Shown in pieces: positions 1-7,405 of a DNA stretch of 7,454 nucleotides. The translations under genes and the position numbers were made by a program. The stretch is taken from contig URWU01000071.1 in assembly GCA_900551585.1 (NCBI GenBank), forward strand, positions 1-7,454, read 5' to 3'. A model generated the notes under the pieces. That model was given only the letters and a program-made list of their open reading frames with translations, ran no database searches and had not been told where the DNA came from. The stretch's first letter is position 1; each line of letters starts with the position of its first letter. This stretch comes from an uncultured Alphaproteobacteria bacterium (GTDB lineage: Bacteria > Pseudomonadota > Alphaproteobacteria > RF32 > CAG-239).

Positions 1-18
1 GATGTGTATAAGAGACAG
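1..18 (+). other. Residual Nextera/Tn5 mosaic-end adapter (artefact)
   Basis: These bases match the 19-bp Tn5 mosaic end used in Nextera libraries (AGATGTGTATAAGAGACAG) without its first A. They are the reverse complement of the mosaic end at the other end of the window. They are synthetic and not part of the organism. They also create a false GTG start at position 4 and the artefactual residues MYKRQ ahead of the truncated secretin gene. Confidence 0.98.
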
Positions 19-1371
19 ACCTTAGTCAGCAATCGCCCTATTTCTCTTTATGAAATCGGCGATATGATTAATAAAATTACTTCTCTGAAGGTTCGTTACT
101 CCAGCGATATTGAAGAAAAAGCTCTCAGTGTGGCCGAGAAAAACAAACCGGATCCGAATACCATTAATGCCGACTGGGCAGACCCCACCATGATGCTGGT
201 TTCTTATAAAGGTCCGTTGAGCGGCTTGCTTGATGAAATTTCATCTCGTTTCGGCGTTTGGTGGAAATATGAAAAAAATCAGATTTATTTCTACAAATAT
301 GAAACTAAAACTTTTATCGTTTACAGCTTACCCACCAAGCCTTCTTTGGAAGTCAACATGGGCGGTTCGGCAGAAGGCGGTTCGGGCAGCTCTTCCGCAA
401 GCCTGAAATCAAGTGCCGAGCTGGAGCTGTGGGGCAATATTGAAAAAGCCATCACATCAATGGTCGGTACAGATTCAAAACTGACCGTCGATCCGGCAAA
501 CGGTACGGTTTCTCTGACAGGTACGCCGATTGAAATTCAGCGCGTTGCCAAATATATCAACGAGCAGAATGCCCGCTTGTCTCGTCAGGTTGCCATCAGC
601 GTTAAAGTTTTGCAGGTTACAATCAGTGACTCTGACCAATATGGTTTGAACCTGGTTGCGGCTTATACCAACGGCAAAAACAGCATTTCCATCAGCAGTG
701 CCGACGGTTTGTCTGATGAAATCAAAAAGAATATTGATATGACAATTGCTCCCGAGCACTGGAATATCACTTCTTTCATTCAGGCTTTGTCGCAGAAAAA
801 CAACACAACCCTGGTTACCAGCGGTACCGTTACGACTTTGAACAACAAACCGGCGCCGATTCAGGTAACACGTAAGGAAAACTATATTTCGGAAATTACC
901 AAGACGAACTCCGGCAGCTCCGATACCGGCACCGACTATGACGTTTCAACCGAAACAGAAGAAATCGAGACAGGTTTTACTTTGGACGTTTTACCGAGAA
1001 TTCTTGAACACGGCCGCCTGCTGCTGATGTTTAACCTGACCTTGTCAGACTTGATTTCTCTGGAAAAAGTTTATCTTACCACCTCTGATGAAGCCGGAAA
1101 AGCCGATTCAGGCCAGTATATTCAAAACCCGATTATCGAGACCCGCGGCTTTACTCAGGAAGTAGCCATGAAGTCAGGCGAATCATTAATCCTCAGCGGT
1201 TATGAGCGTGTTGAAAATCAGGCAGACAAAACCGGTGTCGGTTCGGCAGACAACTCTCTGCTGGGCGGTACCGCCATTGCCAAAAAAGACCGCAGTATTT
1301 TGGTTATTATCCTGACTCCGGTGGTTTTGGAATCTCCGTTGACCGCGGAATCAAGAATGAAGTCATACTAA
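19..1371 (+). CDS. pilN: Type IVb pilus outer-membrane secretin, PilN family (5' truncated)
   Basis: Secretin that would form the multimeric outer-membrane channel through which the pilus exits. The frame enters from the adapter, so the true start, the lipoprotein signal peptide and perhaps about 100 residues are missing; 450 genomic codons remain. In order I see an N0-like domain (about 19-340, with RPISLYEIGDMI and a tryptophan/tyrosine-rich hairpin), a Gly/Ser-rich linker (358-420), an N1-like ring domain (475-640, LTVDPANGTVSLTGTP then ISVKVLQV), and the C-terminal secretin beta-barrel domain (about 760-1340). The last contains the typical TLVTSGTVTTLNNKPAPIQV segment, a Ser/Thr/Asp-rich gate-like loop near 900-970, and the signature EVAMKSGESLILSGYE at 1159-1206, followed by KKDRSILVIILTPVV. 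The order and the pilO neighbour favour the R64 PilN branch over PilQ/PulD-type secretins. The stop is TAA at 1369-1371, 18 nt before pilO. Confidence 0.93.
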   Translation, partial: TLVSNRPISLYEIGDMINKITSLKVRYSSDIEEKALSVAEKNKPDPNTINADWADPTMMLVSYKGPLSGLLDEISSRFGVWWKYEKNQIYFYKYETKTFIVYSLPTKPSLEVNMGGSAEGGSGSSSASLKSSAELELWGNIEKAITSMVGTDSKLTVDPANGTVSLTGTPIEIQRVAKYINEQNARLSRQVAISVKVLQVTISDSDQYGLNLVAAYTNGKNSISISSADGLSDEIKKNIDMTIAPEHWNITSFIQALSQKNNTTLVTSGTVTTLNNKPAPIQVTRKENYISEITKTNSGSSDTGTDYDVSTETEEIETGFTLDVLPRILEHGRLLLMFNLTLSDLISLEKVYLTTSDEAGKADSGQYIQNPIIETRGFTQEVAMKSGESLILSGYERVENQADKTGVGSADNSLLGGTAIAKKDRSILVIILTPVVLESPLTAESRMKSY

Positions 1372-1375
1372 TATC

Positions 1376-1382
1376 AGGAAGG
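1376..1382 (+). promoter_or_regulatory. Ribosome binding site fixing the GTG start of pilO
   Basis: AGGAAGG lies 7 nt before GTG at 1390. No in-frame ATG lies nearby (the ATG at 1397 is in another frame), so this site supports the GTG start. Confidence 0.8.
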
Positions 1383-1389
1383 TAAAACA

Positions 1390-2658
1390 GTGCTGGATGA
1401 TGCAAATTTAGTAGAAAGTAATCAGGATAACGAAGGCGTTCGGACATGGGGAACCAGTATCAACGTCGACGGGATTACTTATGCCACCAGCTTATTCTGG
1501 CAGCCGCTGCAAAATCAGGAAGATCCGTTTACTGAGGTTGCCGAGGCGTCGGAAGGAATTCTGGAAGGGGCCGATTTATTCTGCATTAAGCCGGGTAAGG
1601 CACCGCAGTTCGGTATCTGCGTCTCTCACGAGGGATATAAAAGCGGCGAGAATGTCGCGGCCGTTACTTTGGCGACCGCTTTAGCCGACCGTTCTTCATT
1701 TATCGCTGTTTTCCAAACATCAAACGGCTGGTGGTATACCTGCGTTCGTAACGATATTATCTTGTCTGACGGCGATATGCTTTTCCTGAGCGAGGAAGAC
1801 GCCAAAAACCAATTTGTTTCAATGCTCGCCGTTCCGGATTGGGGACGTAAAATCGCTCCGAAAGAATGGGGTATTGAAGAAACCGAAGATATTCCGCTGT
1901 CACAGCTCCTGCAAAGGGGTATGATGGCGAAACTGCAGAAGATTAAAGGTCTGCGCGGCGCTAAGCTGTTAATGGTTATCGGTATCTCCGTTGTTGTCGG
2001 TTTCTGGCTGTTGTCTAACATTATTAATGCGCTGCTCTTTACACCGAAACAGCGGCCGGTGATTGTACCTGTGCAGCCAAAAGTGGTGAAAAAAGTTGAA
2101 AAAGCGCCGGAAATAAAGCCTTGGGAAAGACTGAGCAACCCAACCCAGATTATGGGCGAGTGTTTTGAGATTATTCAAAAACTGCAGAGAATTATGCCTC
2201 CGGGCTGGAAAATTGCGCCGTTCCAATGTTCACAAACCGGCGTTACTACTTCCTGGGTCAGAGATGTCGGCAGAATGTCCTGGGTGAAAAAAGCTTTGGA
2301 TAAATCAGGCATTAATTTCTCTTTCCGGACATTTTCGGATACAGGAACCAGCATTGCCGCCGGTGTTTCCTACAGCCGTATTCAGCAGATTTCTTCGCCG
2401 CCGATGAAAAGTCCGGTGGAATTGAGAGAAACCCTGAACAACCTGTTTCAGAGTATCGGCCAAACCGTCAGCCTGTCGGACGGTTCGTTTACTTCTCCCG
2501 AAAAGAATATTTATCGTTTTATCGGCTTTAGATTTTCTTCCCGATATAATCCATTAGTTTGGAGCGATTTATTAACAAAATTTTCAGGACTTGATATTAA
2601 AATGATAAATTACAATGGTGAAGAATGGACTTATGAGGGAGCAATCTATGCATTATGA
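1390..2658 (+). CDS. pilO: Type IVb pilus accessory protein PilO (PilO2/PAP_PilO type)
   Basis: Predicted bitopic inner-membrane protein of 422 residues, close to the usual length of R64-type PilO. It starts at GTG behind a good ribosome binding site. The N-terminal 190 residues look cytoplasmic and soluble. They are followed by basic residues and one membrane helix at about 192-217 (KLLMVIGISVVVGFWLLSNI), then a Pro/Lys/Val linker (PVIVPVQPKVVKKVEKAPE) and a periplasmic domain. The periplasmic part carries two cysteines, C258 and C280, flanking MPPGWK, which could form a disulfide. This layout, with a cytoplasmic domain, a single helix and a periplasmic domain, resembles the GspL/PilN-PilO assembly-platform proteins. 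In R64 the gene is required for thin pilus formation, but its exact role is poorly defined. The end of the gene (about 2500-2625) is clearly more AT-rich than the rest. Its stop overlaps the pilP start by 11 nt. The assignment rests on topology, length and position more than on a catalytic motif. Confidence 0.82.
   Translation: MLDDANLVESNQDNEGVRTWGTSINVDGITYATSLFWQPLQNQEDPFTEVAEASEGILEGADLFCIKPGKAPQFGICVSHEGYKSGENVAAVTLATALADRSSFIAVFQTSNGWWYTCVRNDIILSDGDMLFLSEEDAKNQFVSMLAVPDWGRKIAPKEWGIEETEDIPLSQLLQRGMMAKLQKIKGLRGAKLLMVIGISVVVGFWLLSNIINALLFTPKQRPVIVPVQPKVVKKVEKAPEIKPWERLSNPTQIMGECFEIIQKLQRIMPPGWKIAPFQCSQTGVTTSWVRDVGRMSWVKKALDKSGINFSFRTFSDTGTSIAAGVSYSRIQQISSPPMKSPVELRETLNNLFQSIGQTVSLSDGSFTSPEKNIYRFIGFRFSSRYNPLVWSDLLTKFSGLDIKMINYNGEEWTYEGAIYAL
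2635..2641 (+). promoter_or_regulatory. Ribosome binding site for pilP inside the end of pilO
   Basis: GAGGGAG sits about 6-7 nt before ATG at 2648 and selects that codon over the upstream in-frame ATG at 2615, which would put 11 polar residues ahead of a good signal peptide. Confidence 0.7.
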
Positions 2659-4048
2659 TTTTAGAAAAATATTCTGCACAACCGCACTGGCTTTGGTTTT
2701 AGGCCTAGGTACGGCAGGGCAGAGCTATGCTCAGGGTGTTATCAGCCTGAATGATAAGTCAGCTGCAGGCAATGCGGATGAAATCCCCGATGAAATCTCT
2801 TTATTCGGAGATGACAGCGCTGATGTCCTGACCCCGGCCAAACCGGCTCCCCAACCTATGGCTGCAAAAGCTTTGCCGGCAAATCCCAATGTAAAATCAG
2901 CGGCAGACCTTTTGAAAAAAGAACCTTCTCCATTGAGCCTGGGTGATTCAAAAGAACAACCGGCACCGGCCGTCAAGAATATTCCGGCACCGCAAGCTCC
3001 CGCTCAAGTTCAGACACAGGCACCTGCTCAGGCTTCGGCTCCTCAGCCGATTATGCCGACCGTTTCTTCCGGTTTGGACAGCTATATTGTTGAAGATATT
3101 GACGATGACGTTTTTGACCAGATGTCCGATTTGGAAAAACAGACGGCTATTTTAAATCTGGAACTCAGAAAAGAGCAGGTAAAGAGCAATATTGAAGCTT
3201 TGAAGAGCGTTCAGGAAAAAGCCCGCGCTGAAGAAGAAGCCAAAAAAGAAGCAGAAAGACGCAAAACCATTGAATGGGAAAAAGAACAGGAAAGAAAAGT
3301 TTTGCAAGAAAAGCAAAAACTGAAAAATCTGGAACTTTTGTATGAAAAAGCCCGTCAGGAAAAACTGCTCAAAGCTTATAAGAACAAAATGCTGCATGAA
3401 AAACAAACGCAAATTCTTGAAAAAGCTAAAACTTATGAAGAAATTGCCGAGTTAAAGCAGGAAAGAAAAAAATTAATTAACGATTTTAAAGGTCGTTTCA
3501 TTCAGTTAACCAAACTGGCTGATAAAGCTACAAATGATGTGATTAAGGTCAGAGACAATTATGCCAAGACCATCTCTGATTTGCAGACTCAGATTTCTAT
3601 TCTGAGAGCCCGTTTGGAAGCCAGCGAAAAAACCAATCCGTTTGCCGAGGGCGGCAGCGGAGCTAATGCCGCAGCAGAACAGGAAGAAGAGCAGGTTACC
3701 AGACTCAGCGACTTGTATGCAATTATGGAAGTTCGCGGCAAAGGTGAAAATCTGGCGGCTAAACTGATTAATGACAGCGGCACACCGTTTATGGTCAGAG
3801 TCGGCACAGCTTTGCAGACAGGCCATATTATTGATGAAATTACACCGACTTATGTCCGCGCCGATAAAGAAGGCAACAAAGAATATTTATACTTCTCTGC
3901 CGGCGGTATTCTGGATAAGGAACCGATTCAGAACGAGGAATTGAAAGTTAAAGTTTCTGATCCGTCGGAAGGTGCGGCTCCGGCTGCCAGCGGTGTGGTT
4001 GCAAGTCAGGGTATTCCGGGTGTTGCCTCTGAAATGACCATTCGCTGA
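2648..4048 (+). CDS. pilP: Enlarged PilP-like periplasmic type IVb pilus protein
   Basis: Predicted 466-residue secreted periplasmic protein in the PilP position. I start it at 2648, not at the longer frame's ATG at 2615, because a ribosome binding site precedes 2648 and the protein then opens with a clean Sec signal peptide: MHYDFRK, a hydrophobic core, and probable cleavage at SYA-QG near residue 29. Next come an acidic segment, a Pro/Ala/Gln-rich linker (about 62-137), a long Lys/Glu-rich helical region likely to be coiled coil (about 160-327), a short Gly/Ala-rich hinge, and a C-terminal domain (about 353-430) with LYAIMEVRGKGENLAAKL and VRVGTALQTGHIIDEITPTYV. That last domain resembles the compact beta domain of R64-type PilP, which normally makes up much of a protein of about 150 residues. 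The linker and coiled coil are thus large additions and could let the protein span the periplasm between PilO and the PilN secretin. Family assignment rests on the C-terminal domain and gene order. Confidence 0.75.
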   Translation: MHYDFRKIFCTTALALVLGLGTAGQSYAQGVISLNDKSAAGNADEIPDEISLFGDDSADVLTPAKPAPQPMAAKALPANPNVKSAADLLKKEPSPLSLGDSKEQPAPAVKNIPAPQAPAQVQTQAPAQASAPQPIMPTVSSGLDSYIVEDIDDDVFDQMSDLEKQTAILNLELRKEQVKSNIEALKSVQEKARAEEEAKKEAERRKTIEWEKEQERKVLQEKQKLKNLELLYEKARQEKLLKAYKNKMLHEKQTQILEKAKTYEEIAELKQERKKLINDFKGRFIQLTKLADKATNDVIKVRDNYAKTISDLQTQISILRARLEASEKTNPFAEGGSGANAAAEQEEEQVTRLSDLYAIMEVRGKGENLAAKLINDSGTPFMVRVGTALQTGHIIDEITPTYVRADKEGNKEYLYFSAGGILDKEPIQNEELKVKVSDPSEGAAPAASGVVASQGIPGVASEMTIR

Positions 4049-4062
4049 TCACAGGTAAAAAA

Positions 4063-5751
4063 ATGGAAAATGAAGCAGAGAAAACAAATGGGGAAACTCA
4101 ACAAGCTGCTCAAACCGTAACACCGGCTTCCAATGCACCGGCCAGGCCGATTGCAAACGGGCCGGTTTCGGCACCGATTACCGAATCTTTAGGAAAACTG
4201 GAACTATATTTTACCAACGGTCGAAAGTTGCTGACCGTTCCCGGCGGCGCCTTAACAATTAATGATGATACACGGCGTTTGCTGGCCTTGTTTTCCGACG
4301 GCAGTTTTCTGGTTGCAGAATCCCACAAATTTGACGGACGCGTATTGAGCTTTGAGGTTTTGGCGCGCAAAAAACGTGTGACCATTTTCAAACCCGTTTA
4401 TGTTTCGCAAAACGAACTGGCGGCAATTTATAATTATGCCGAACGTAATGACGTTGATGTTGAAGGCGACGAAGACCTTGACGCCCTGCAAATGCAGAAA
4501 GACTTCGTCAACGTGATTGCCCGTGCCGCTCAGAAAAAAGTGTCAGATATTCACGTTGTCGTTGCCGACAGTACGCAGATTATGTTCCGCGTCAACGGTA
4601 TGATGGCTATTGAAATGGAATATAACAAAGACTGGGGCGAATCCTTTGTCCGTGCGGCTTTTGCCTCGGCTGATATTTCCGACTCAAACTATGCGCAAAA
4701 CGAATTTCAGGGAGCTCAAAAGCTGGGCGCAACCCCGCTGCGCGGTTCCAAGGGCAAGCTCATGCTGCCGCATAACGTTCTGGCTATTCGTCTGCAATTT
4801 AACCCGATTGCGTTCGGTTCGCAATATCTGGTTATGCGTCTGTTATATGCCGATGACAACCCGAACGGCAGTGGTGACTTGGCGTCCCTCGGCCTCGGCG
4901 AATATGAAGAAAATCTGTTTTACCGCCTGCGTGCTGTTCCGACCGGCGTGAGTATCGTTTCCGGGCCAACGGGTAGCGGTAAGAGTACAACCTTGCAGCG
5001 TAATATGATTAAACTGCTGCAGGAAAAGAACTATGAAATTAACCTGATTACCGTGGAAGATCCGCCGGAGTATCCTATTCCAGGCGCCAGACAAATGCCG
5101 GTGACGAACGCCAATACCGAAGAAGAAAAAGACGAACAATTTACCAAAGCCCTGTCGGCAGCGCTGCGTTCCGACCCCGATGTTATGATGGTCGGTGAAA
5201 TTCGTTCTTTGTCCGCTGCACAGTTGACGTTTAAAGGTGCCTTGTCAGGCCACGGTATGTGGACAACCCTGCACGCCAACTCGGCGCCGGCGATTATTTC
5301 CCGTTTGCGCGATATGGGCGTTGAATCCTTTAAGCTGAGCGACCCGGAACTGGTTAAGGGTCTTATCGGTCAACGTCTGTTTCGAAAACTCTGCCCGCAT
5401 TGCCGCGTTTCGGTGAAAGAAATGTTAAATGAGCCCTCGGTTCAACGCCTGAAAACCGCGCTCGGCGATTTTGGCATTGAAAATACTTTTGTCCGCGGAC
5501 CGGGCTGCAAATTCTGCGGCGGCAGCGGTATTAAAGGGCGTATGAGTGTTCCGGAAATTATTCTGCCGGACGCGATGTTTTTGGAATTGATGATTAAGGG
5601 CGAAACCCGTAAAGCAATTGACTACTGGACCAGTGACTTGGGCGGCAGAACCATGAAAGACGCCGCAATTGAGAGAATGCTGAAAGGATATATTGACCTT
5701 GATGAAGTGGAGCGTTGGTGCGGATTGATGGATCAGCGTCCGGCTTACTAA
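4063..5751 (+). CDS. pilQ: Type IVb pilus assembly ATPase PilQ (GspE/PulE family)
   Basis: Cytoplasmic secretion ATPase, 562 residues, that would power pilin polymerisation through PilR. All family motifs are present: VSDIH of the N2 domain at 160-164, Walker A GPTGSGKST at 301-309 with K307, the Asp box TVEDPPEY at 330-337, Walker B DVMMVGE at 373-379 with catalytic E379, and the His box GHGMWTTLHANSA at 396-408. Two CxxC pairs (C444/C447 and C482/C485) form a probable zinc site of the GspE type. The first 40 or so residues are Ala/Pro/Thr-rich and probably disordered. They are followed by a domain (about 47-135) that I do not recognise. The name PilQ follows R64 usage and is not the PilQ secretin of type IVa pili. 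The ATG at 4063 is 14 nt after pilP, with only a short AGG (4053-4055) as ribosome binding site. No motif is degenerate, so it should be active. Confidence 0.95.
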   Translation: MENEAEKTNGETQQAAQTVTPASNAPARPIANGPVSAPITESLGKLELYFTNGRKLLTVPGGALTINDDTRRLLALFSDGSFLVAESHKFDGRVLSFEVLARKKRVTIFKPVYVSQNELAAIYNYAERNDVDVEGDEDLDALQMQKDFVNVIARAAQKKVSDIHVVVADSTQIMFRVNGMMAIEMEYNKDWGESFVRAAFASADISDSNYAQNEFQGAQKLGATPLRGSKGKLMLPHNVLAIRLQFNPIAFGSQYLVMRLLYADDNPNGSGDLASLGLGEYEENLFYRLRAVPTGVSIVSGPTGSGKSTTLQRNMIKLLQEKNYEINLITVEDPPEYPIPGARQMPVTNANTEEEKDEQFTKALSAALRSDPDVMMVGEIRSLSAAQLTFKGALSGHGMWTTLHANSAPAIISRLRDMGVESFKLSDPELVKGLIGQRLFRKLCPHCRVSVKEMLNEPSVQRLKTALGDFGIENTFVRGPGCKFCGGSGIKGRMSVPEIILPDAMFLELMIKGETRKAIDYWTSDLGGRTMKDAAIERMLKGYIDLDEVERWCGLMDQRPAY

Positions 5752-5754
5752 GGT

Positions 5755-5763
5755 TAAGGAGGA
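5755..5763 (+). promoter_or_regulatory. Strong ribosome binding site of pilR
   Basis: TAAGGAGGA is a near-perfect anti-16S match, 6 nt before ATG at 5770. It is the strongest site in the operon and fixes this start over the in-frame ATGs at residues 15 and 19. Confidence 0.85.
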
Positions 5764-5769
5764 TAAAAG

Positions 5770-6906
5770 ATGGCAGAAGAGCAAAATAATAAGCGAAGCA
5801 GTTCGAATTCAATGCAAAAGGCAATGCGCCAACTGAACGTCATTGAAGAATATTATGCTAAACTGATTTGTAACTTTTCAAACGAAGCCCGTTTGAAGTT
5901 ATATCGCAAAATTGCATCGCTGATGAGAAACCGTTTCTCGCTGATGAGTGCTTTGGATATGCTGCACGACAGTGCCAGCGACGGCGGCAAAAGCCCGGGT
6001 GAGCCGATGGCAATCGCGATTGCCTGCTGGGGACGCGCTTTGAATAACGGTCTTACTTTTTCCGATGCGCTTAAAGGCTGGGCTCCCGACCGCGAAAGGC
6101 TGATGTTATCCGTCGGTGACGTTTCTGACTTGGAAAGCGCTTTGTTAAACCTTATCCGCGTTACCGAAGGTTCAACCAAAATGGTGCGCCCGATTGTCGG
6201 CGCGATTGCCTATCCGTCTTTTCTGTTCATGATGGCTATTTTGATTATTTACGGTATCGGTGTTTACATGGTGCCGCCGATGCTGGATGCAGCGCCCGGT
6301 ACGAACTGGACAGGATTGGCCCGCGATCTGGTTGACGTTTCGGATTGGATTAAGGATTACTGGATTGTGGCCTTCAGCTCACTACCGGTCATTATGATTA
6401 CGATTTATCTGACAATCGGCATCTGGACCGGAAAGCTTCGCGCAATTATCGACAACATGCCGCCTTACTCGCTTTATAAAGTCTTTGTCGGCATCAGCTG
6501 GCTTCTGGCCCTGTCGGCTCTGGTTAAAGGCGGTACGCCGGTTTCAACGGCAATGCGTGCACTGCGCCGAGATGCCAGCCGTTATCTTCAGGAAAGAATT
6601 GACAAGACTTTAGTCTTTATTAATAACGGTGACAACTTGGGTACGGCTCTGAAAAAAACCGGTTTGAATTTCCCAGATAAAGAAGTTATTGCCGATTTGA
6701 AAATTTATTCGGAATTGGATAACTTTGAAGAAGCTTTGGAAGCTCTGGCCAACGAATGGCTGGAAGAATCAGTTTATCTGATTGAACAAAAAGCCGCTTT
6801 ATTAAACATGGCTGCGATTTTGTCAGTCGGCGGCGTTATTGCCTGGGCGGTTATGGGTACCTTTGCCATGCAAGACCAGATTACCAATCAAATGGGAGCC
6901 GGTTGA
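5770..6906 (+). CDS. pilR: Type IVb pilus inner-membrane platform protein PilR (GspF/T2SSF family)
   Basis: Polytopic inner-membrane protein of 378 residues, the usual size for the R64 PilR branch of the GspF/PilC family. It would be the platform that couples the PilQ ATPase to pilin extraction from the membrane. Two cytoplasmic T2SSF four-helix domains are visible. The first is at about 40-138 (LYRKIASLMRNRFSLMSALDML, then GLTFSDALKGW). The second is at about 238-335 (LSALVKGGTPVSTAMRAL, then GDNLGTALKKTGLNFPD). Membrane helices lie at about 144-168, 198-219 and 344-366. The N-terminal 20 residues are Ser/Asn/Gln-rich and likely unstructured. It lies 18 nt after pilQ, and its TGA stop shares one base with the pilS ATG (TGATG), so translation of the two is probably coupled. 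The alternative name is a type II secretion F protein, but the neighbours make a pilus role clear. Confidence 0.92.
   Translation: MAEEQNNKRSSSNSMQKAMRQLNVIEEYYAKLICNFSNEARLKLYRKIASLMRNRFSLMSALDMLHDSASDGGKSPGEPMAIAIACWGRALNNGLTFSDALKGWAPDRERLMLSVGDVSDLESALLNLIRVTEGSTKMVRPIVGAIAYPSFLFMMAILIIYGIGVYMVPPMLDAAPGTNWTGLARDLVDVSDWIKDYWIVAFSSLPVIMITIYLTIGIWTGKLRAIIDNMPPYSLYKVFVGISWLLALSALVKGGTPVSTAMRALRRDASRYLQERIDKTLVFINNGDNLGTALKKTGLNFPDKEVIADLKIYSELDNFEEALEALANEWLEESVYLIEQKAALLNMAAILSVGGVIAWAVMGTFAMQDQITNQMGAG
6894..6898 (+). promoter_or_regulatory. Ribosome binding site for pilS inside the end of pilR
   Basis: GGGAG, 7 nt before ATG at 6906, supports starting the pilin-like gene at the overlapping TGATG and not at the internal ATG at 6936. 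Confidence 0.6.
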
Positions 6907-7405
6907 TGCTGCGACTCAAAGAAATCGGTACAAAAATGAAGAGCCTGACGATAAATTATAAAATTACGGCAGTAATAATATTAGCAGTTGTTGTTATTGC
7001 CGGTATTGGCTATCAATTGACCAAGCCTGACAAACGAATCCTCAAGGCTCATCAACAGGTTGAAACTTTGGTTGAAGAAATCCGTAATTTTTATCGCAGC
7101 AAACCTGATGCCTGGGGTTTGAATACCGCTTCGGCAATTAAAAATCAGCTGGTCAGCGCCGATATGGTTAACGGCCGTCTGCTGCACAACGCTTTGGGCA
7201 AAGAAGTTTTGCTCGGCGCGGATATTCTCGGTAATACGGTTATGCCCGGCAGCAAAAATGCCGTTATCGTTTATAAAAATCTCGACAAAAGGGAATGTCA
7301 GTCTATCATTAGCCAAAATTTCAATGAAAAGATGCAGCTATCCCTCAATGCAATCACAATTGTCAATGATAACGAGCATAAATTCGGCTGGGGCGGCGAA
7401 AACCC
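6906..7405 (+). CDS. pilS: PilS-like type IVb pilin or minor pilin (3' truncated)
   Basis: Pilin-like protein in the position of the R64 major pilin gene. There are 166 genomic codons before the frame runs into adapter; everything from CLLYTSPSPRD onward is artefact. It has a short basic N-terminus (K5, K10, K12, K19), one hydrophobic helix at about 20-38 (ITAVIILAVVVIAGIGYQL), and an amphipathic helix with QVETLVEEIRNFY at 51-63. The globular region has SADMVNGRLLHNALGKEV at 84-101 and NAVIVYKNLDKRECQSII at 118-135, which resembles the PilS pilin fold with the first of the usual C-terminal cysteines (C131). The expected partner cysteine would lie past the cut. The usual Gly before the cleavage site with Glu five residues later is absent at the helix start (see findings). 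It may therefore be a divergent or minor pilin, or an uncleaved pilin-like protein. The fold assignment is moderately secure; major-pilin status is not. Confidence 0.72.

Noticed and set aside
1626..2138. Minus-strand open frame of 170 codons
   Set aside because: It lies entirely antisense to pilO, has no ribosome binding site that I see, and its translation is low-complexity Ser/Ile-rich without a domain. The plus-strand frame has the membrane-protein layout and operon spacing.
2591..2616. Possible internal promoter for pilP: TTGATA and TACAAT in the AT-rich end of pilO
   Set aside because: The boxes are only 14 nt apart, shorter than the usual 16-18, and such matches are expected by chance in AT-rich sequence. 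Gene spacing argues for read-through transcription.
3005..3050. Possible short tandem DNA repeat in pilP (repeated Gln/Ala/Pro codons)
   Set aside because: The repetition is at the amino-acid level (APAQ-like) with varied codons, so it is a low-complexity linker and not a true DNA repeat array.
3152..3412. Minus-strand frame with a Phe/Leu-rich, membrane-like translation
   Set aside because: The Phe/Leu richness is the complement of Lys/Glu codons (AAA, GAA, AAG) in the pilP coiled coil, so the hydrophobicity is a shadow effect.
5425..5824. Overlapping minus-strand frames across the pilQ/pilR junction
   Set aside because: They run antisense to conserved ATPase sequence and to the strong pilR ribosome binding site, with no recognisable protein features.
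19..7405. Search for RNA genes, CRISPR arrays, terminators or defence genes
   Set aside because: Spacers between genes are at most 18 nt and all long frames are accounted for by pilus genes. I saw no spaced direct repeats, tRNA-like folds or hairpin-plus-T-run terminators.
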